From positions 50,831,030 through 50,895,029 of the forward strand of contig JAVIAB010000051.1 in NCBI GenBank assembly GCA_032433765.1: 64,000 nucleotides of DNA, given 5' to 3'. Both the position numbers and the translations under genes were made by a program. Every line of letters starts with the position of its first letter. Positions within the stretch are counted from its first letter, which is position 1. The DNA is from Megaustenia siamemsis (taxonomy: Eukaryota; Mollusca; Gastropoda; Stylommatophora; Ariophantidae). Of this stretch, positions 33,181-44,346 are shown piece by piece. The notes under the pieces were generated by a model. That model worked only from the letters and a program-made list of their open reading frames with translations. It searched no databases and had not been told where the DNA came from.

Positions 33181-33502
33181 ATACTGACATCCACCGAGAC
33201 GATAGATGAAGAGTGTAACAGCGAGCTACTATAGCCATCGGAAGGCATTCTCTTTGTCACTATTTGAACGAACAGCTTTATAGCTGACACTGAAGCTATG
33301 CGATCGATTACGTTAACTAATTAACACTTTCATCACGCACAACTACTGACGTGATAGCCATTTTTCACCATAAGTTTAAAAGAAGCCATAAATGACAACA
33401 AATGTACACCTCGTTATGATCTCACATGACAAATCATGGCATAATAGAAAAAAGCTAAAACACAATCCACTCAGAAATTATTTTTAACGCAACGAATGCA
33501 AT

Positions 33503-33762
33503 GGGAGCCGCGATAGCTCAGTGGTTAGTGAACTGGACTACAAAGGACAAGAGGTAGGGTTCGATCCCAACCGACGGCTTCCGGGTTCACCCAGCTTTTA
33601 ATGGGTACCTGATTTTTTCAGGGAAAGTGAAGCGGCACGGGCGTAATACCGACCACATTACCCCAAAAATCATGTGCTGAAGGTCTGTAAAATATATGGT
33701 CACTAACACCAAATTCCCTATACGCCACTTGGCGTGACGGGGGTACTTTACTTTTACTTTTA
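33503..33762 (+). mobile_element. tRNA-derived SINE, copy 3, with perfect TSD
   Basis: Same head, box A and box B (GGTTCGATCCC) as copy 1, same body, and a TACTTTACTTTTACTTTTA tail. CAACGAATGCAAT flanks it at 33490-33502 and 33763-33775. Confidence 0.95.
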
Positions 33763-33775
33763 CAACGAATGCAAT

Positions 33776-34355
33776 AGACCGGGAAATGGGCCGGTGTCTA
33801 ACTACAAAAATATGAATCGTAAAATACTAGAAATATTGGGAACATGAAACCAAACAAGTCAAACACATAAAAACAAAGACTACTATATCTCTTCCTGAAG
33901 CTTAAGACAAATAAGGAAGGGAAAAAGGTGTAAAAATAATTGTATATAAACTATTGTTACGAACGTTTCATATCGCATTAGAAAGCATATAATAAGAGTT
34001 GCTGTTTATATAGAGCATATCGTAAAGACGCTTAATTTGGCTGGAGTGCTTGTTCATTTGTCAACATTTTAATATTATAAGTTTTTTTGAACAACTGAGA
34101 AGAGAATCTCTCCGTTTAACAATGTTATAAAAATCCAAAAAGGCATATTGATATATATATTTTTTTAATGGTATTCAGTGTCCATTCAATAGTCGCGTCA
34201 TGTAGTCTTCTTCTTGTCTGTGTCCGTCATAATGTTCTTTCTTTACGTAAAGATATAGCAATAGCTGTCTTTACAGTTAATGATTACATTTGTCTGGTCA
34301 CTATTAAACTCGTGTTTGTTGAACTCGCGAAACAAATTAATTATAACAAAAGATA
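33776..34355. other. No recognised feature
   Basis: AT-rich sequence without supported genes. Confidence 0.4.
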
Positions 34356-34489
34356 CAATTACACAGTGGCGTATACTGGTTTTGGGGTCTGGGTTACCGC
34401 TGACATAATAAATAAAGACATACATTATATTCAGTAGGTTAACATGAAGTAATATTTGCTAATGACATCACTACATTTTAAATTACTTA

Positions 34490-34745
34490 CTTATTTATAT
34501 GTAAACTCTATCCGTCTTGTTTGGGACGAAAATGTCTCCATTTTTGCAATTGGAGAAAAAAATTTTGACTTTGTCATTGAAAGTACTGTTGGGCTGGTTT
34601 CTAAGTTTCTGAAGGAATGATTTCTCAATGGACATTATTGCAAAACTAGATAAGCGTTCTTGTGTCTGAGTTGAGCGACAATAAGATTTGAATCTCTTGA
34701 GAGCAGAGAAAGTTCTTTCTACAGATGCTGCTGCACATAACGTAG
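34490..34745 (-). pseudogene. hAT transposase C-terminal (dimerisation) remnant
   Basis: Minus-strand reading gives AASVERTFSALKRFKSY, then STQTQERLSSFAIMSIEK and FNDKVKIFF. The A-x-x-ER-x-FS-x-L-x-x-x-K pattern is the hAT family dimerisation domain, which also holds the catalytic Glu. No upstream transposase sequence remains in frame. Confidence 0.7.
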
Positions 34746-35114
34746 TTATAAACTAGGTTAGGAAGATCCGGTAATCAGACATAGTTTTACTTTCACTTTG
34801 TGACGCTTCTCATTGGCTAGAGCTAAAATTAACCCATGAAACCGCATTCCCCTAGCGGTAGCTTTCGCCGTATTATTTTGACGGGCATTTTTGAATGTCA
34901 AGGTCATTAATTCTAAATAGGAGAGAAGAGAACTCTACCGCTGTTTATTAGCGGTTTCATGTACTATCTTAGGGTAGTTTCGGTTTAATTCTCAAACGTT
35001 ATAGTGGCAAAAGGAAAACATTGATTTAATAAATGTAAATCAAAGCAAATAAATCATATTGGCCTACGAAATGTGTAATAGAATATTTGAAAATTTGAAA
35101 ATATAATTTTAAAA

Positions 35115-35999
35115 AAATCATCATCATCATTGAGTGCCGTCTCCGCAACGAAGGTTGGCTACCATGGAGCGCCATTTTGCTCTATCTCTTGCTTTGATGG
35201 TGCAGGTTGTCATCGGTTGATTTGTCCATCTTTTGATGTTACTCGTCCATGTTAATCTTGGTCTGCCTCTGCCTCTTTTACCTTGTATTTTCCCCTCCAG
35301 GATCACTTTCAGTAGGCTGTTGTGCCTTTTAACATGGCCTAAGAATCGCATTTGTCTTGTTCTAATTGTGTTTAGTAGTTCTCTTTTCATTTTTAGTTGT
35401 TTTAAGACTTTGTCGTTTGTTTTCTTTTCCTTCCATCCAATTCTACCTATTCTTCTATATATCCACATTTCAAAGGCTTCAATTCTCTGTTCTGTTTTCT
35501 TGTCTAATGTCCATGTTTCAGCACCATATAGGAATATTGAGAAGATGTAACATTTTGCAATTCTTAGTTTTAGCTCTGGTGTTATTTGTTTTGATGTTAG
35601 TATGTCCTTCATGACATTAAAATTACTTTTTGCCATTCCTATTCTTTTGTTTATTTCAGTTGTACATTTTCCATCACTGGTTATAGTATGTCCAAGGTAG
35701 TTGTAGTTCTGAACTGTCTCAAGGTCTATTCCTTCAATTTTGATATCCACTTGTGGGTTTTGAGTATTTTCTTTGTTTATGATCATAGTTTTAGTCTTTT
35801 TGATATTCATATCTAGTCCATATTTTTTGCTTGTCGTGTTTATTTCATTAAGTAATTGTTGTAGATCTTTAGGATTTTCTGCTAGTAGTACAGTATCGTC
35901 AGCATATCTTAGGTTATTGATTATCTTTCCATTAATTTGTAGGCCTGGCATCTCTATGATGTTTTTAAAGTTTTTAAAAAATATATAATAAATTAACAT
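35115..35999 (-). mobile_element. LINE A, C-terminal RT part with open frame
   Basis: A 290-codon frame (35127-35999, minus) runs unbroken from the truncated 5' end to the natural stop. It has NNLRYADDTVLLAENPKDLQ (catalytic YADD), KTMIINKENTQ, NYNYLGHTITSDGKCTTEI, LYGAETWTLDKKTEQRIEAF, WIYRRIGRIGWKEKK, FLGHVKRHNSLLKVILEGKI, GRGRPRLTWTSNIKRW and VANLRCGDGTQ. The tail is a CATCATCATCA on the plus strand. Despite the clean frame it lacks the endonuclease and most of the RT, so it is inactive. It lies inside the second hAT and is the younger of the two. Confidence 0.92.
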
Positions 36000-36269
36000 T
36001 TCCTTTTGTGTTTCGTTAATATGTTCAGGCTACCGGCGGTAGCTGCGGTAGCATAGAGAATACGCCACTGCAATTACATTATATACACTTATGTTGTGGT
36101 CGTGTATATAACTGCATGATTTCTTAGCTATTATGTACAAAGTTACTCTTATTCTTTATGAAGTGTGGAATCTCTCCAACACTTAATGGAATTTGGTATA
36201 TTAAAAAAATTTAAAGCTCTATATTATACATGGAATATGATTTTAGTATCGTACTTTTAAATTACTAAC

Positions 36270-36490
36270 AGTACAGTTTACAATGATGTGGTCATGCGTG
36301 GCAAAGACCATTCCGCAAGGAACTGTGAAAGGTAAACAGATAAGAGATGAGAATTTGACAATAATGAATAGACAGACCTCGACTTTGCAGTCCCAAAGAA
36401 TGACGAAAGATAGAGATAAATGCAGGAGGTTGACAAAGTCAGACAGTGGTTCCTCTACGATATCCAGGGCTATGGGATGAAGATGTGTTC
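36270..36490 (+). pseudogene. LINE I 3'-end remnant
   Basis: The frame reads AKTIPQGTVKGKQIR, then SQRMTKDRDKCRRLTKSDSG. A GTVxGKR-x-RGR block followed by a WxDNIxEW stretch and a QRxxxDRxKWRxLV end is common at the C-terminus of animal RTE-like LINEs; this is a degraded version. No other copy in the window. Confidence 0.45.
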
Positions 36491-36569
36491 ATGCTAGGCG
36501 GCCTTACATTCGCCTAGAAGCTGCGTGAACCCTAAAACTGCGTCAGTCTGAAAAAAATACGCCACATTT

Positions 36570-37545
36570 TCGCCGAAATAATCCTGGACCACACATCTGG
36601 GAATTAATAATGTACTCCACATCTAGACTTAATCTATGAACCCACATCTGGGAATTAAGCTTGGATCTCACATATGTGAATTAATCTTGGAACACACATA
36701 TATGAATTAATTCTGGACCCTTCATACGGGACTTAATCTTTTAGTCCATATCTGGAAATTAATCTTTCAGTCCACGTCTAGGAATTAGTCTTCGACCTCA
36801 CATATGGAAATTGGTGTGTGTGCTACGTCATCATAATGACTCATCGTATATCCCTAGATCGACCGTACGCTAATATTACAGTCTGTCGTTTGATGTGCGA
36901 CGGGGATAAACCGATAATGTGTTTTATGTGTTCGGAATTGGAGTCATAAACGATGTCCTAACATCTAACATCATCAAGCACTATACATTTAAAAAAATAG
37001 GACGATCAATATTTTCAGGAGGACGTGAACTTCCGGTCAATATGGTGGATAGGCGGCAGGAACCATTGAAGGCCATGTATAAAAATGTTCCGTGTTGCAG
37101 TTTCCTCATATTCCAAGTCCGTCTTGTTGCAGGAGCAACTGAGCTGGTTCTCTGTGCACACCGTGAGCTATATGTTTCATCCGTTTTGATCATGTTTCGA
37201 TATTCCAATTGTTTACGATGAATGATATCGTATGGCAGGGAACAGTTGGTTGTGTTCACTTTCTGTGCGGTTTCGCCTTATATCTTTTAGCGTGTGCTGA
37301 GACTGCTATTATGGGGACTACAGCTACCTTTCTTTGTTTGGGAGATGAGTTACTAATTCGGATGATTTCACTGGCACTGGCGGTTGAGCAATTATGGATT
37401 TTAATTCGTTTGCAGTGATACCGGGAATTTCCATAACCAAAGAACCAAATATGGAAATTAATCATGCACCTCACATCTGGGAATTAATCCTGGAACCCAC
37501 ATATGGGAATTTAATCTTGGACCCCGCATATGGGAATTAGTCTTT
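36570..37545. repeat. ~28-bp minisatellite in two blocks (36570-36815 and 37440-37545)
   Basis: Units such as CACATCTGGGAATTAATCTT and CACATATGGGAATTA with GGACC/GAACC spacers recur every 26-30 bp, about eight in the left block and three to four in the right. A ~620-bp non-repeat segment separates the blocks. ATATGGAAATT borders it on both sides, but since that is part of the unit it is not proof of a TSD. Confidence 0.75.
36816..37439. other. Non-repeat segment between the two minisatellite blocks
   Basis: Less AT-rich than its surroundings. Open frames at 36919-37221 (plus), 37209-37418 (plus) and 36981-37259 (minus) have no recognised domain; the second is hydrophobic (HFLCGFALYLLACAETAIMG). 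No terminal inverted repeats or tail found. It may be an inserted element or the original spacer. Confidence 0.35.
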
Positions 37546-37786
37546 TTCTTGACAGTTAGCGATCCGTTCAACGTCATATAATTTATATTAAACCGTAAAT
37601 GCCATTTTAAAATCTCCATTATATCATACTGTTCGTGTGATGACGTTTTAACTCAATAGTTTATCCCAATGCACTATACATCTTATCATTGCAAATTCAA
37701 CAATTCGTTTAAACATTCAAATATATTCAATGTTAGATATGTGACTTGCTGGCGTACACGGTGTACGCTCAAGTCCTTTCAAGTCC

Positions 37787-38140
37787 TTTGAAATATGGAT
37801 CTATAGAAGAATAGGTAGAATTGGGGGGAAAGAAAAGAAAACGATGAAGTTTTAAAACAACTAAAAATGAAAAGAGAACTACTAAACACAATTAGAACAA
37901 GACAAATGAAATTTTTGGGGCATGTTAAAATACACAACAGCTTACTAAAAGTAATATTGGAAGGGAAAATACAAGGTAAAAGAGACAGAGGCAGACCAAG
38001 ACTAACATGGACGAGTAACATCAAAAGATGGAAAAGTCAGCCTATGACAATCTGCACCATCAAAGCAAGAGACTGAGTGGAATTGCACTCCATGGTAGCC
38101 AACCTTCAATGCGGAGACAGCACTCAATTATGATGATGAT
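37787..38140 (+). mobile_element. LINE A, 5'-truncated
   Basis: Reads FEIWIYRRIGRIGGKEKK with a 2-bp deletion, then KMKRELLNTIRTRQMKFLG, HVKIHNSLLKVILEGKIQGK, RDRGRPRLTWTSNIKRW and a tail in GATGATGATG. GGCGTACACGGTG (37751-37763) and GGCGTTCACGATG (38141-38153) could be a decayed TSD. Confidence 0.87.
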
Positions 38141-38153
38141 GGCGTTCACGATG

Positions 38154-39720
38154 ACTTGAACATTGAAAATGATAAATCGTTTTTTTTTTTAACTCCTGGG
38201 GATAACTGTTAACTGTTACGGCGATTCTAATATTTAAGAATAAAATAAAACAATATTCCGTCTAAATTATTTTAAAATAAACCACAAACCTATAACTATT
38301 CAGAAAAGTTACATGTGTTATAAACTTAAAATAACAACAGTTATTACAATCTTTAATTATCGCGCAGTGAGTTATACGTTTTGTCATGATAAAATATTTA
38401 AAAAATGAAGTGTCTCAAAACAGAATCAGGTAACACAAAAGTTCTTGCGTAGTATCCTCGCAATTAAAAAGAGGTGAAAACTCACGTTGCATATTTCATT
38501 ATAGTTAAGCAGTTAAGCCTTGTAAAACTCATTTTGTGTAAATTTCAAAAGCGTGAAAGAAAACATGGAAGAAAAACATCGGAGAGCAAACAATAACAGG
38601 TATAATTTGTTTCAATTCACATTTCATGGAAACAGAACAATAAAGAAAGCTCGTTGCATCGTTCGAATTAGCTTACATCGTCCTGACGGTTGAGAGACTC
38701 AAAGACAGAAAACCAGTAAAGTCTTAAAGATATTATTTGAAAGACAGTAATGTGATATTTTTGTCACACACTTGATCAATTTATGTGTTTTCATATATAT
38801 AAAGAAATTGTGTACGTGTATTAGTGGTAGTATTACTTGATTAACATTTCACTGTCGAGATATGTGGATTAAACGCCAAGCGCATGACATTGCTTCTCAC
38901 ATTACTTTGTCATTTCAAAACAAAAGATAAATGATGTTCTCTAAAACAGAATATAGAAGAATACTGAAGTAGTAAACGTTATCCCGTTTAGGTCACATCA
39001 TTTGCGGTGGCCAGTGCTCTCGCTCTCTCCCTTTGTTTTATTGTCTTCCTTGAGATTTTTTTTCATCTAGCTCGACTGGGGATCGTCATGTTGGTAGGGC
39101 TGAACCCACGTCCACGAACTTCCCGAGCCTTCATTAACCATTACACTACTGGCGGTCTCTTAGGTAACATAAGCCTTGTATAAACGTGTCACAGCTCAGC
39201 ACTCAAACTTCAATAATCCCCTCTCCCACCCCTCCAACCCCTTTTCTTCACCATCAAATCAAACGACTGCCAATTAGAAAAGTTACTTAGTCACTCTTAA
39301 ATTGATCCGTATGCTTCGTTCAAGTGTTACTTTGTTGACTTAAGCCAGCCCAAAATTTGAAGATCTCTGCCTACACGAAACTGGAAAGGAATTTACAGCT
39401 TCGGCTGATGCATCCATAGATGTTTGTTTAAGCACAGATAGAGTCGGATAAATGCAATGGCTGTATTGAGGTTTCAGAATTCAACGAATGTTCATTTTTA
39501 TTTTTAACGGACAATCTTTCGTCAGCTCAATTAGTAAACGTTACTTGATTCTCATAGCTAGAGTTATAAGTGATGAAATGTACATATCTCTGAACTTGAA
39601 CATTCTTCAGCTCAATACTGCATGAATAAAATTGTTCACACCGTTACCACATTAAATGTTATTATAAATTAGAGAGTAGCAATTTGAATAATATTAGACA
39701 TCAAAGGTGGTAGTTTTAGT
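38154..39720. other. No gene; weak tRNA-like stretch near 39075-39160
   Basis: AT-rich sequence. On the minus strand at about 39160-39085, GTGTAATGGTTAA and GGGTTCAGCCC are spaced like pol III boxes A and B, suggesting a tRNA-derived relic. No body, tail or TSD could be defined. Confidence 0.35.
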
Positions 39721-39727
39721 TAAATTA

Positions 39728-40912
39728 CAGATTAATTCATTCATTGAGTGCAGTCTCCGCATCGAAGGCTGGCTACTATGGAGCGCCATTCCGCTCTCTG
39801 ACTCTTGATTTGATGGTGCAGATTGTCATAGGCTGACTTGTCCATCTCTTGATGCTGCACGTTCATGTTATTCTTGGTCTGCCTCTGTCTCTTTTACCTT
39901 ATATTTTCTCCTCCAAAAATACTTTTTGTAGTCATCTGTGCCTTTTAACATGTCCCAAAAATCTCATTTGTCTTGTTTGAATTGTTTTTAGTAGTTCTCT
40001 TTTCCTTTTGTTTTGTTTTAAGACTGTCGTTTGTTTTCTTTTCTTTCCATTTAATTCTTCCTATTTTTCTATATATCCACATTTCAAAGGCTTCATTTTT
40101 CTATTCTGTTTTCTTGTCTAATATACATGTTTCTGCACCATACTCGAATGTTGAGAAGAGATAACATTTTGCTATTCATAATTTTAGCCTTGCTGTTTTT
40201 TGTTTTCTTCTTAGTATATTTTTCATGACCTTAAAATTAATTTTTGCCATTCCTATTGTTTTGTGTATTTAAATTTTACATTTCCCATCACTGCTTATAG
40301 TATGTCCAAGGTAGTTGTATCTCTGAACTGTCTTCATGTCTATTCCTTCAACTGTAATATCCATTTGATGGTATTTTGAATATTATCTTTGTTTGTGATC
40401 ATAGTTTTAGTCTTTTTGTTGTTTATATCTAATCTATATTTTTTGCTTGTTATGTTTACTTCATTAAGTGATTGTAGATCTTTAGGATTTTTCGCTAGAA
40501 GAACAGTATCATCAGCATATCTTAGGTTATTGATTATCTTTCCATTAATGCTTAGGCCTGGCATCTCTGTGATGTTTTTAAAGATTTACTCAGTGTATAG
40601 ATTGAACAAGCTTAGTGATAGGATGCATCCTTGTCTTACTCCTCTTTTTATATCAATAGGTGTAGAGTTCTCTTTGTTATATTTTATTATTGATGTTTGC
40701 TCCCAGTATAAATTACATATTAGTCGTATGACTGTGTCGTGTAGATATATATCTTTCAGGCAGTCTATAAGTTGTTTATGGTGTTTTCTATCAAAAGCTT
40801 TGGTGTAGTCTATGAAGCAGGCATCTATAGGTTTGTTTACTTTTGTGTACTTTTCGATTAATGTTCTCATGCAGAATATGGCTTCTTTTGTCCCACTGTC
40901 ATACAAACATGG
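39728..40912 (-). mobile_element. LINE A, longest copy, with RT palm
   Basis: Minus strand from 40906: GTKEAIFCMRTLIEKYTKV, then CFIDYTKAFDRKHHKQLI, RGVRQGCILSLSLFNLYTE, a stop, ITEMPGLSINGKIINNLRY, ADDTVLLAKNPKDLQ and KTKTMIT. The rest, to a C-terminus near 39750, is in broken frames. Both catalytic parts of the palm (first Asp in FIDYTKAFD and YADD) are present. Endonuclease is absent. The tail is ATTCATTCATTG instead of CATCATCATC. Confidence 0.9.
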
Positions 40913-40997
40913 CGGGAGTGTTAGATTTGGAACTAAAAAATGACAAAAAAGAAAGAAGTTAAGAATCTAAATAAATGGAATGAGAAACAACACATAC

Positions 40998-41009
40998 ACA
41001 CACACACAC

Positions 41010-41050
<41 letters not shown>

Positions 41051-41065
41051 GAGAGAGAGAGAGTG
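40998..41065. repeat. (CA)n/(GA)n compound microsatellite
   Basis: ACACACACACAC then AGAGAGAGAG with a few GTGAGAG interruptions. Confidence 0.95.
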
Positions 41066-41151
41066 ATTAAAAAGACAGAAAAGATAAAGAATCAGTAACA
41101 AATTACGAAATTAATTAGTGAAGGTGTTAAAGATAGAGAGTAGAATAATTA

Positions 41152-43579
41152 TAAGGTGACCATATTTTTGAAATCCCATTCCGGGACGGAATAATTTTAC
41201 TTCAATTTTCCACCAATAAAATTACATTTCTTCTTGCTGTCATTTTCAAGTGTATAATACATACATTTTAAAACATCTAATAATATAGACCTACAATACG
41301 CTATCAGGATAATCAGGAGATAAAAAAAAAACAGTGATACTCACTTAAATTGAATGTGAAACAGAGATGCTGTACTTTTCAGATGAGTGAATTTTCTGTA
41401 AAATGTCCTTCTTTGTATGCAGCATCTTATAAAATTCGACACATGTTCCCTCATAGTTCACTTTGGTGATCAACATTGCTTTTAAAGTTTCAACACCTAG
41501 TTGTGTTTTATCATTTGTCCACAAACTGTTCATCAGAGAAAACACTCGTTCTGTTGCAGCATTTGTTCCAGGTAGACACAAAAAGAACTCTGCCAACTTC
41601 AGAATATGTGAAACGGGCACATGATTGTTTCTGAAGTGGGAAGCTAGTTCAACCCAACGCTGCCCTGGTAATGTTTTATTAAAACTCCACTCACTAATTT
41701 TTTGTGAAGTAACGAACTGTTTCATGTAGACATATTCGTCATACATTTCATTTTCTGGAAAGTCGACTGAAGGCACTGTTTGACTCACTAATGATGAAGA
41801 CTTCTCAATATCTTCCCAATTTGGTGTTCTGTTCAGCAATACCCAGCTGTAAGACTCTAGGTTTTGAAAATTATTTGCAGCCCATTTCTTCAAATAACTT
41901 AAAGCTGTTTCATAAAATGAAGAAACACTGGCGTTAAACTTGTTCACATCATCACGTGGAAATCCTTCCATTTCCTGCTTTTTAAGGATTATCTGAACTC
42001 TTGATGGCAAGAAGCCGTCTTCCAGCTTGGACTCCAAGATAGCTTTCAACCTATTGATGTTGTCAATGACTTCAAATACAGTGACCATCTGTCCCTCTAC
42101 TTTCTGCACTGCTTCGTGGAAAGAGGATGACTGACTGTGAACCAAAATAAGCCATGCCTCAGACAGTGGGTTTTCAAAGAATTCCTGTATAAAAACTGGG
42201 CATCTGTCTTGAGATTGAAAATATGATTTTAGAGGCAGGAACATGTAAAGAACCCTTTCAACAGCAGGCAAGAGCGCAAGCCACCTAGTTTGTGCATAAC
42301 CTAAAATTATCTGGAAATCTGTGTCGACAAACTGACAAAACTCCTTGAGACTTTCAACTCTAACTGTGTATGATTTGAAGTACAGATAAATTTTTGCAAT
42401 AGTCATTTCAACATCAACAGGCAATACGTCTGCAGCTGCTCGAACAGTGTTGTGGAAAATATGGCAAGCACACCCAACACCTATCAAACTATGTCCAAGG
42501 TTTTCTTTCAGTTTTGTGAAAACATTGTTCTGTCCTTTTCTTTCAGCGCCCCCAAAATTAGAATTTGTGTTGTCTGCACATAATCCAACTATTTTCAGTT
42601 CTAAACCATTTTCAGTTAGACAGTCAATAAGAAAACTACTTACAATATCAGATGTTTCACCCGGCAATGACTTCAACTCTAATATTTTAACTTTCAGTCC
42701 CTTATTGAGATCAAAGTATCTGACAAGCAAAGGAAAAATCTTGATTTCTTTGTTGTTGGAGGCATCTGTCAGTATGGAGATAAATGTTACGTTTTCTAGG
42801 TCACATCTCAACTCGTTTAGAGCATGGGGTGTGAACACATTCCGAATAATAGCTTCTGTTTTCGTACGTGCACAAGCAAATTTTGGTTCTAAAGTTACCT
42901 GAAGCAATTTTGATGTGCAGTCCATAGATCTAAAAGTGTGATTGTGCACCACTGTATGATATGCAAAGGCACGTTCTGTAGCAGCTAACTGTTCTTCTTT
43001 GTCACCAACCTGTTCAGCTCCAAAAAAAATTGTCAACGACGAGCTTGATGCAGCAGTAGCGACGGCTTTCTTATGTTTATCACTATTTATGTGGCTCTTA
43101 ATATCACCACGTCCACTATGGTTAATAGTAAACCCGGATGAACATATATTACATCTTACAGTGAAGTCTGATGACGATGTAGACTTTTTTATAAAAGGGT
43201 ATTCCTTTTGTAAATCTTGATTAAAACTACATTTACGCTTCGGTGCCATTTTTTTGCGAAAGTGAAAGTTAGTAACACAACGAATATATACGAGATTTAA
43301 AACTAGGAGCGCATTCTACTGTTTTGATATTAAACAAAATTGTCTACACAGCAACGGAATAATATTTTTTTTTAATTGAAGAAATGTACGCCGTATACCA
43401 AAATGGCAAAATTGGTAAACGTTTGTGTCCCAAATTATTTTTTATCAAATCGGGGACAAAAGCAAAAAAATATGCCAAAGTCGGGACAAAACCGGTACGG
43501 CAGCTAATCCGGGACAAAGGTTCAAAAAATGTCAAATTCCGGTACTGTCCCGGACAATCCGGGACGAATGGTCACCTTA
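41152..43579 (-). mobile_element. hAT DNA transposon with full-length transposase gene
   Basis: Terminal inverted repeats TAAGGTGACCAT (left) and ATGGTCACCTTA (right) continue into GC-rich CCGGGAC motifs on both sides. AATAATTA precedes the left end (41144-41151); the right side reads ATAATTAT, which is the same TSD with one A lost or shared at the junction. The single gene is on the minus strand. A 489-bp deletion derivative lies at 30050-30538. Confidence 0.92.
41345..43249 (-). CDS. hAT family transposase, 634 aa, uninterrupted
   Basis: Catalyses cut-and-paste movement of the element by binding its ends. The start is ATG at 43249 (MAPKRKCSFN). Residues ~33-59 form a BED-like zinc finger (C-x2-C, then H-x5-H: VRCNIC ... 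KSHINSDKHKK), the DNA-binding part. The RNase H-like core shows ISILTDASNN (Asp ~163), VGLCADNTNSN (Asp ~227), a GCACHIFHN C-x2-H motif (~260-265) and TRWLALLPAVERVL (~322-335). The C-terminus has LCLPGTNAATERVFSLMNSL with the catalytic Glu (~568) in the hAT dimerisation domain. All three acidic catalytic residues therefore appear present. The length is usual for hAT. No intron is apparent. It may be active or recently active; a domesticated host gene is less likely because inverted repeats flank it closely. Confidence 0.93.
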   Translation of the reverse strand: MAPKRKCSFNQDLQKEYPFIKKSTSSSDFTVRCNICSSGFTINHSGRGDIKSHINSDKHKKAVATAASSSSLTIFFGAEQVGDKEEQLAATERAFAYHTVVHNHTFRSMDCTSKLLQVTLEPKFACARTKTEAIIRNVFTPHALNELRCDLENVTFISILTDASNNKEIKIFPLLVRYFDLNKGLKVKILELKSLPGETSDIVSSFLIDCLTENGLELKIVGLCADNTNSNFGGAERKGQNNVFTKLKENLGHSLIGVGCACHIFHNTVRAAADVLPVDVEMTIAKIYLYFKSYTVRVESLKEFCQFVDTDFQIILGYAQTRWLALLPAVERVLYMFLPLKSYFQSQDRCPVFIQEFFENPLSEAWLILVHSQSSSFHEAVQKVEGQMVTVFEVIDNINRLKAILESKLEDGFLPSRVQIILKKQEMEGFPRDDVNKFNASVSSFYETALSYLKKWAANNFQNLESYSWVLLNRTPNWEDIEKSSSLVSQTVPSVDFPENEMYDEYVYMKQFVTSQKISEWSFNKTLPGQRWVELASHFRNNHVPVSHILKLAEFFLCLPGTNAATERVFSLMNSLWTNDKTQLGVETLKAMLITKVNYEGTCVEFYKMLHTKKDILQKIHSSEKYSISVSHSI

Positions 43580-43936
43580 ATAATTATAACGTTATTTATT
43601 AAAGAAATTATGAAGAAAGCGAATGTGAGAGACAGGAGAAGAATATTGGTGCATGAAAACGAGAGACAATTTTTAAGATTTAAGACCGATAAATGGTAAA
43701 AGAACGATGAATAATGGCAAAGCGGTTAGAGAAAGAGCAAAGTGCTAGGAGACACGTTATTTGTTCAATTACCGTGGATGTAACTGCAGATAATATTCAG
43801 AACGTGTCTTTCATTGTACGCCGCACGGTGACTCACTAATAGACATGTTTGCGGAGCTATTAGAGAATATATAGATGTTTGAAAGTGTCTGAAACAGATT
43901 TCATTTGTAAAGTTATTTTATAATGTATTATAGAAT
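43580..43936. other. No recognised feature
   Basis: Unique-looking AT-rich sequence. Confidence 0.4.
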
Positions 43937-43945
43937 ATCTATCTA

Positions 43946-43984
<39 letters not shown>
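43937..43984. repeat. (AT)n microsatellite
   Basis: CTAT units followed by about 20 AT units, adjoining the LINE B insertion. Confidence 0.95.
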
Positions 43985-43990
<6 letters not shown>

Positions 43991-43993
43991 TAT

Positions 43994-44166
43994 GGATAAA
44001 TTGAGGGGCGAAGAGATAGAGGGAAGCAAAGAGAAATGATACCAGACAGCTTAAGAGAATGGCTTGGCAGAAGGTCAACAACAGAAATGATAAAGAACTG
44101 TCGAGATCGAAAGTTTTGGATAGACATGATCAACTACGCCAGTAGGCCCAGTATTTGATGATGATG
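43994..44166 (+). mobile_element. LINE B, very short 3' end with TSD
   Basis: Only the last 170 bp: GATAAATTGAGGGGCGAAG, AGCTTAAGAGAATGGCTTGG, CAACAACAGAAATGATAAAG and GATGATGATG at the end. ATAGTATAT at 43985-43993 and 44167-44175 is a perfect 9-bp TSD, placed at the edge of an (AT)n run. Confidence 0.9.
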
Positions 44167-44346
44167 ATAGTATATCTATATATTATTTTAATTTTATTTG
44201 TTAATTTTAATTAACATACAATAATATATAGATATAATATATTACATTATAAAAATTGTAATTTGTTATGTTTATATTATGTTAATAGCATATAACAGGA
44301 ACAGACAAACAGCAGTTATTGGATGTTGATTCAACCACAGGCACAT

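Larger units (their letters stand above)
34364..36070 (-). mobile_element. Second hAT element, defective, with LINE A inside
   Basis: Ends CAGTGGCGTAT and ATACGCCACTG are inverted repeats; CAATTACA flanks at 34356-34363 and 36071-36078, a perfect 8-bp TSD. Without the LINE A insertion (35115-35999) the element is only ~820 bp, so most of the transposase gene was lost. What remains encodes the transposase C-terminus on the minus strand. Its ends differ from those of the TAAGGTGACC hAT, so this is a separate family. Confidence 0.92.

Noticed and set aside
32824..33290. Val/Glu-rich and Leu-rich frames of about 136 codons
   Set aside because: Low-complexity GTA repeats with a 72-bp unit; both strands are open for the same reason.
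35127..35999. The 290-codon open frame as a host gene
   Set aside because: It carries YADD and LINE C-terminal motifs, has a GAT tail and six more related copies in the window; it is a truncated LINE A.
42447..42902. 151-codon plus-strand frame opposite the hAT transposase
   Set aside because: Antisense shadow of a well-defined transposase gene.
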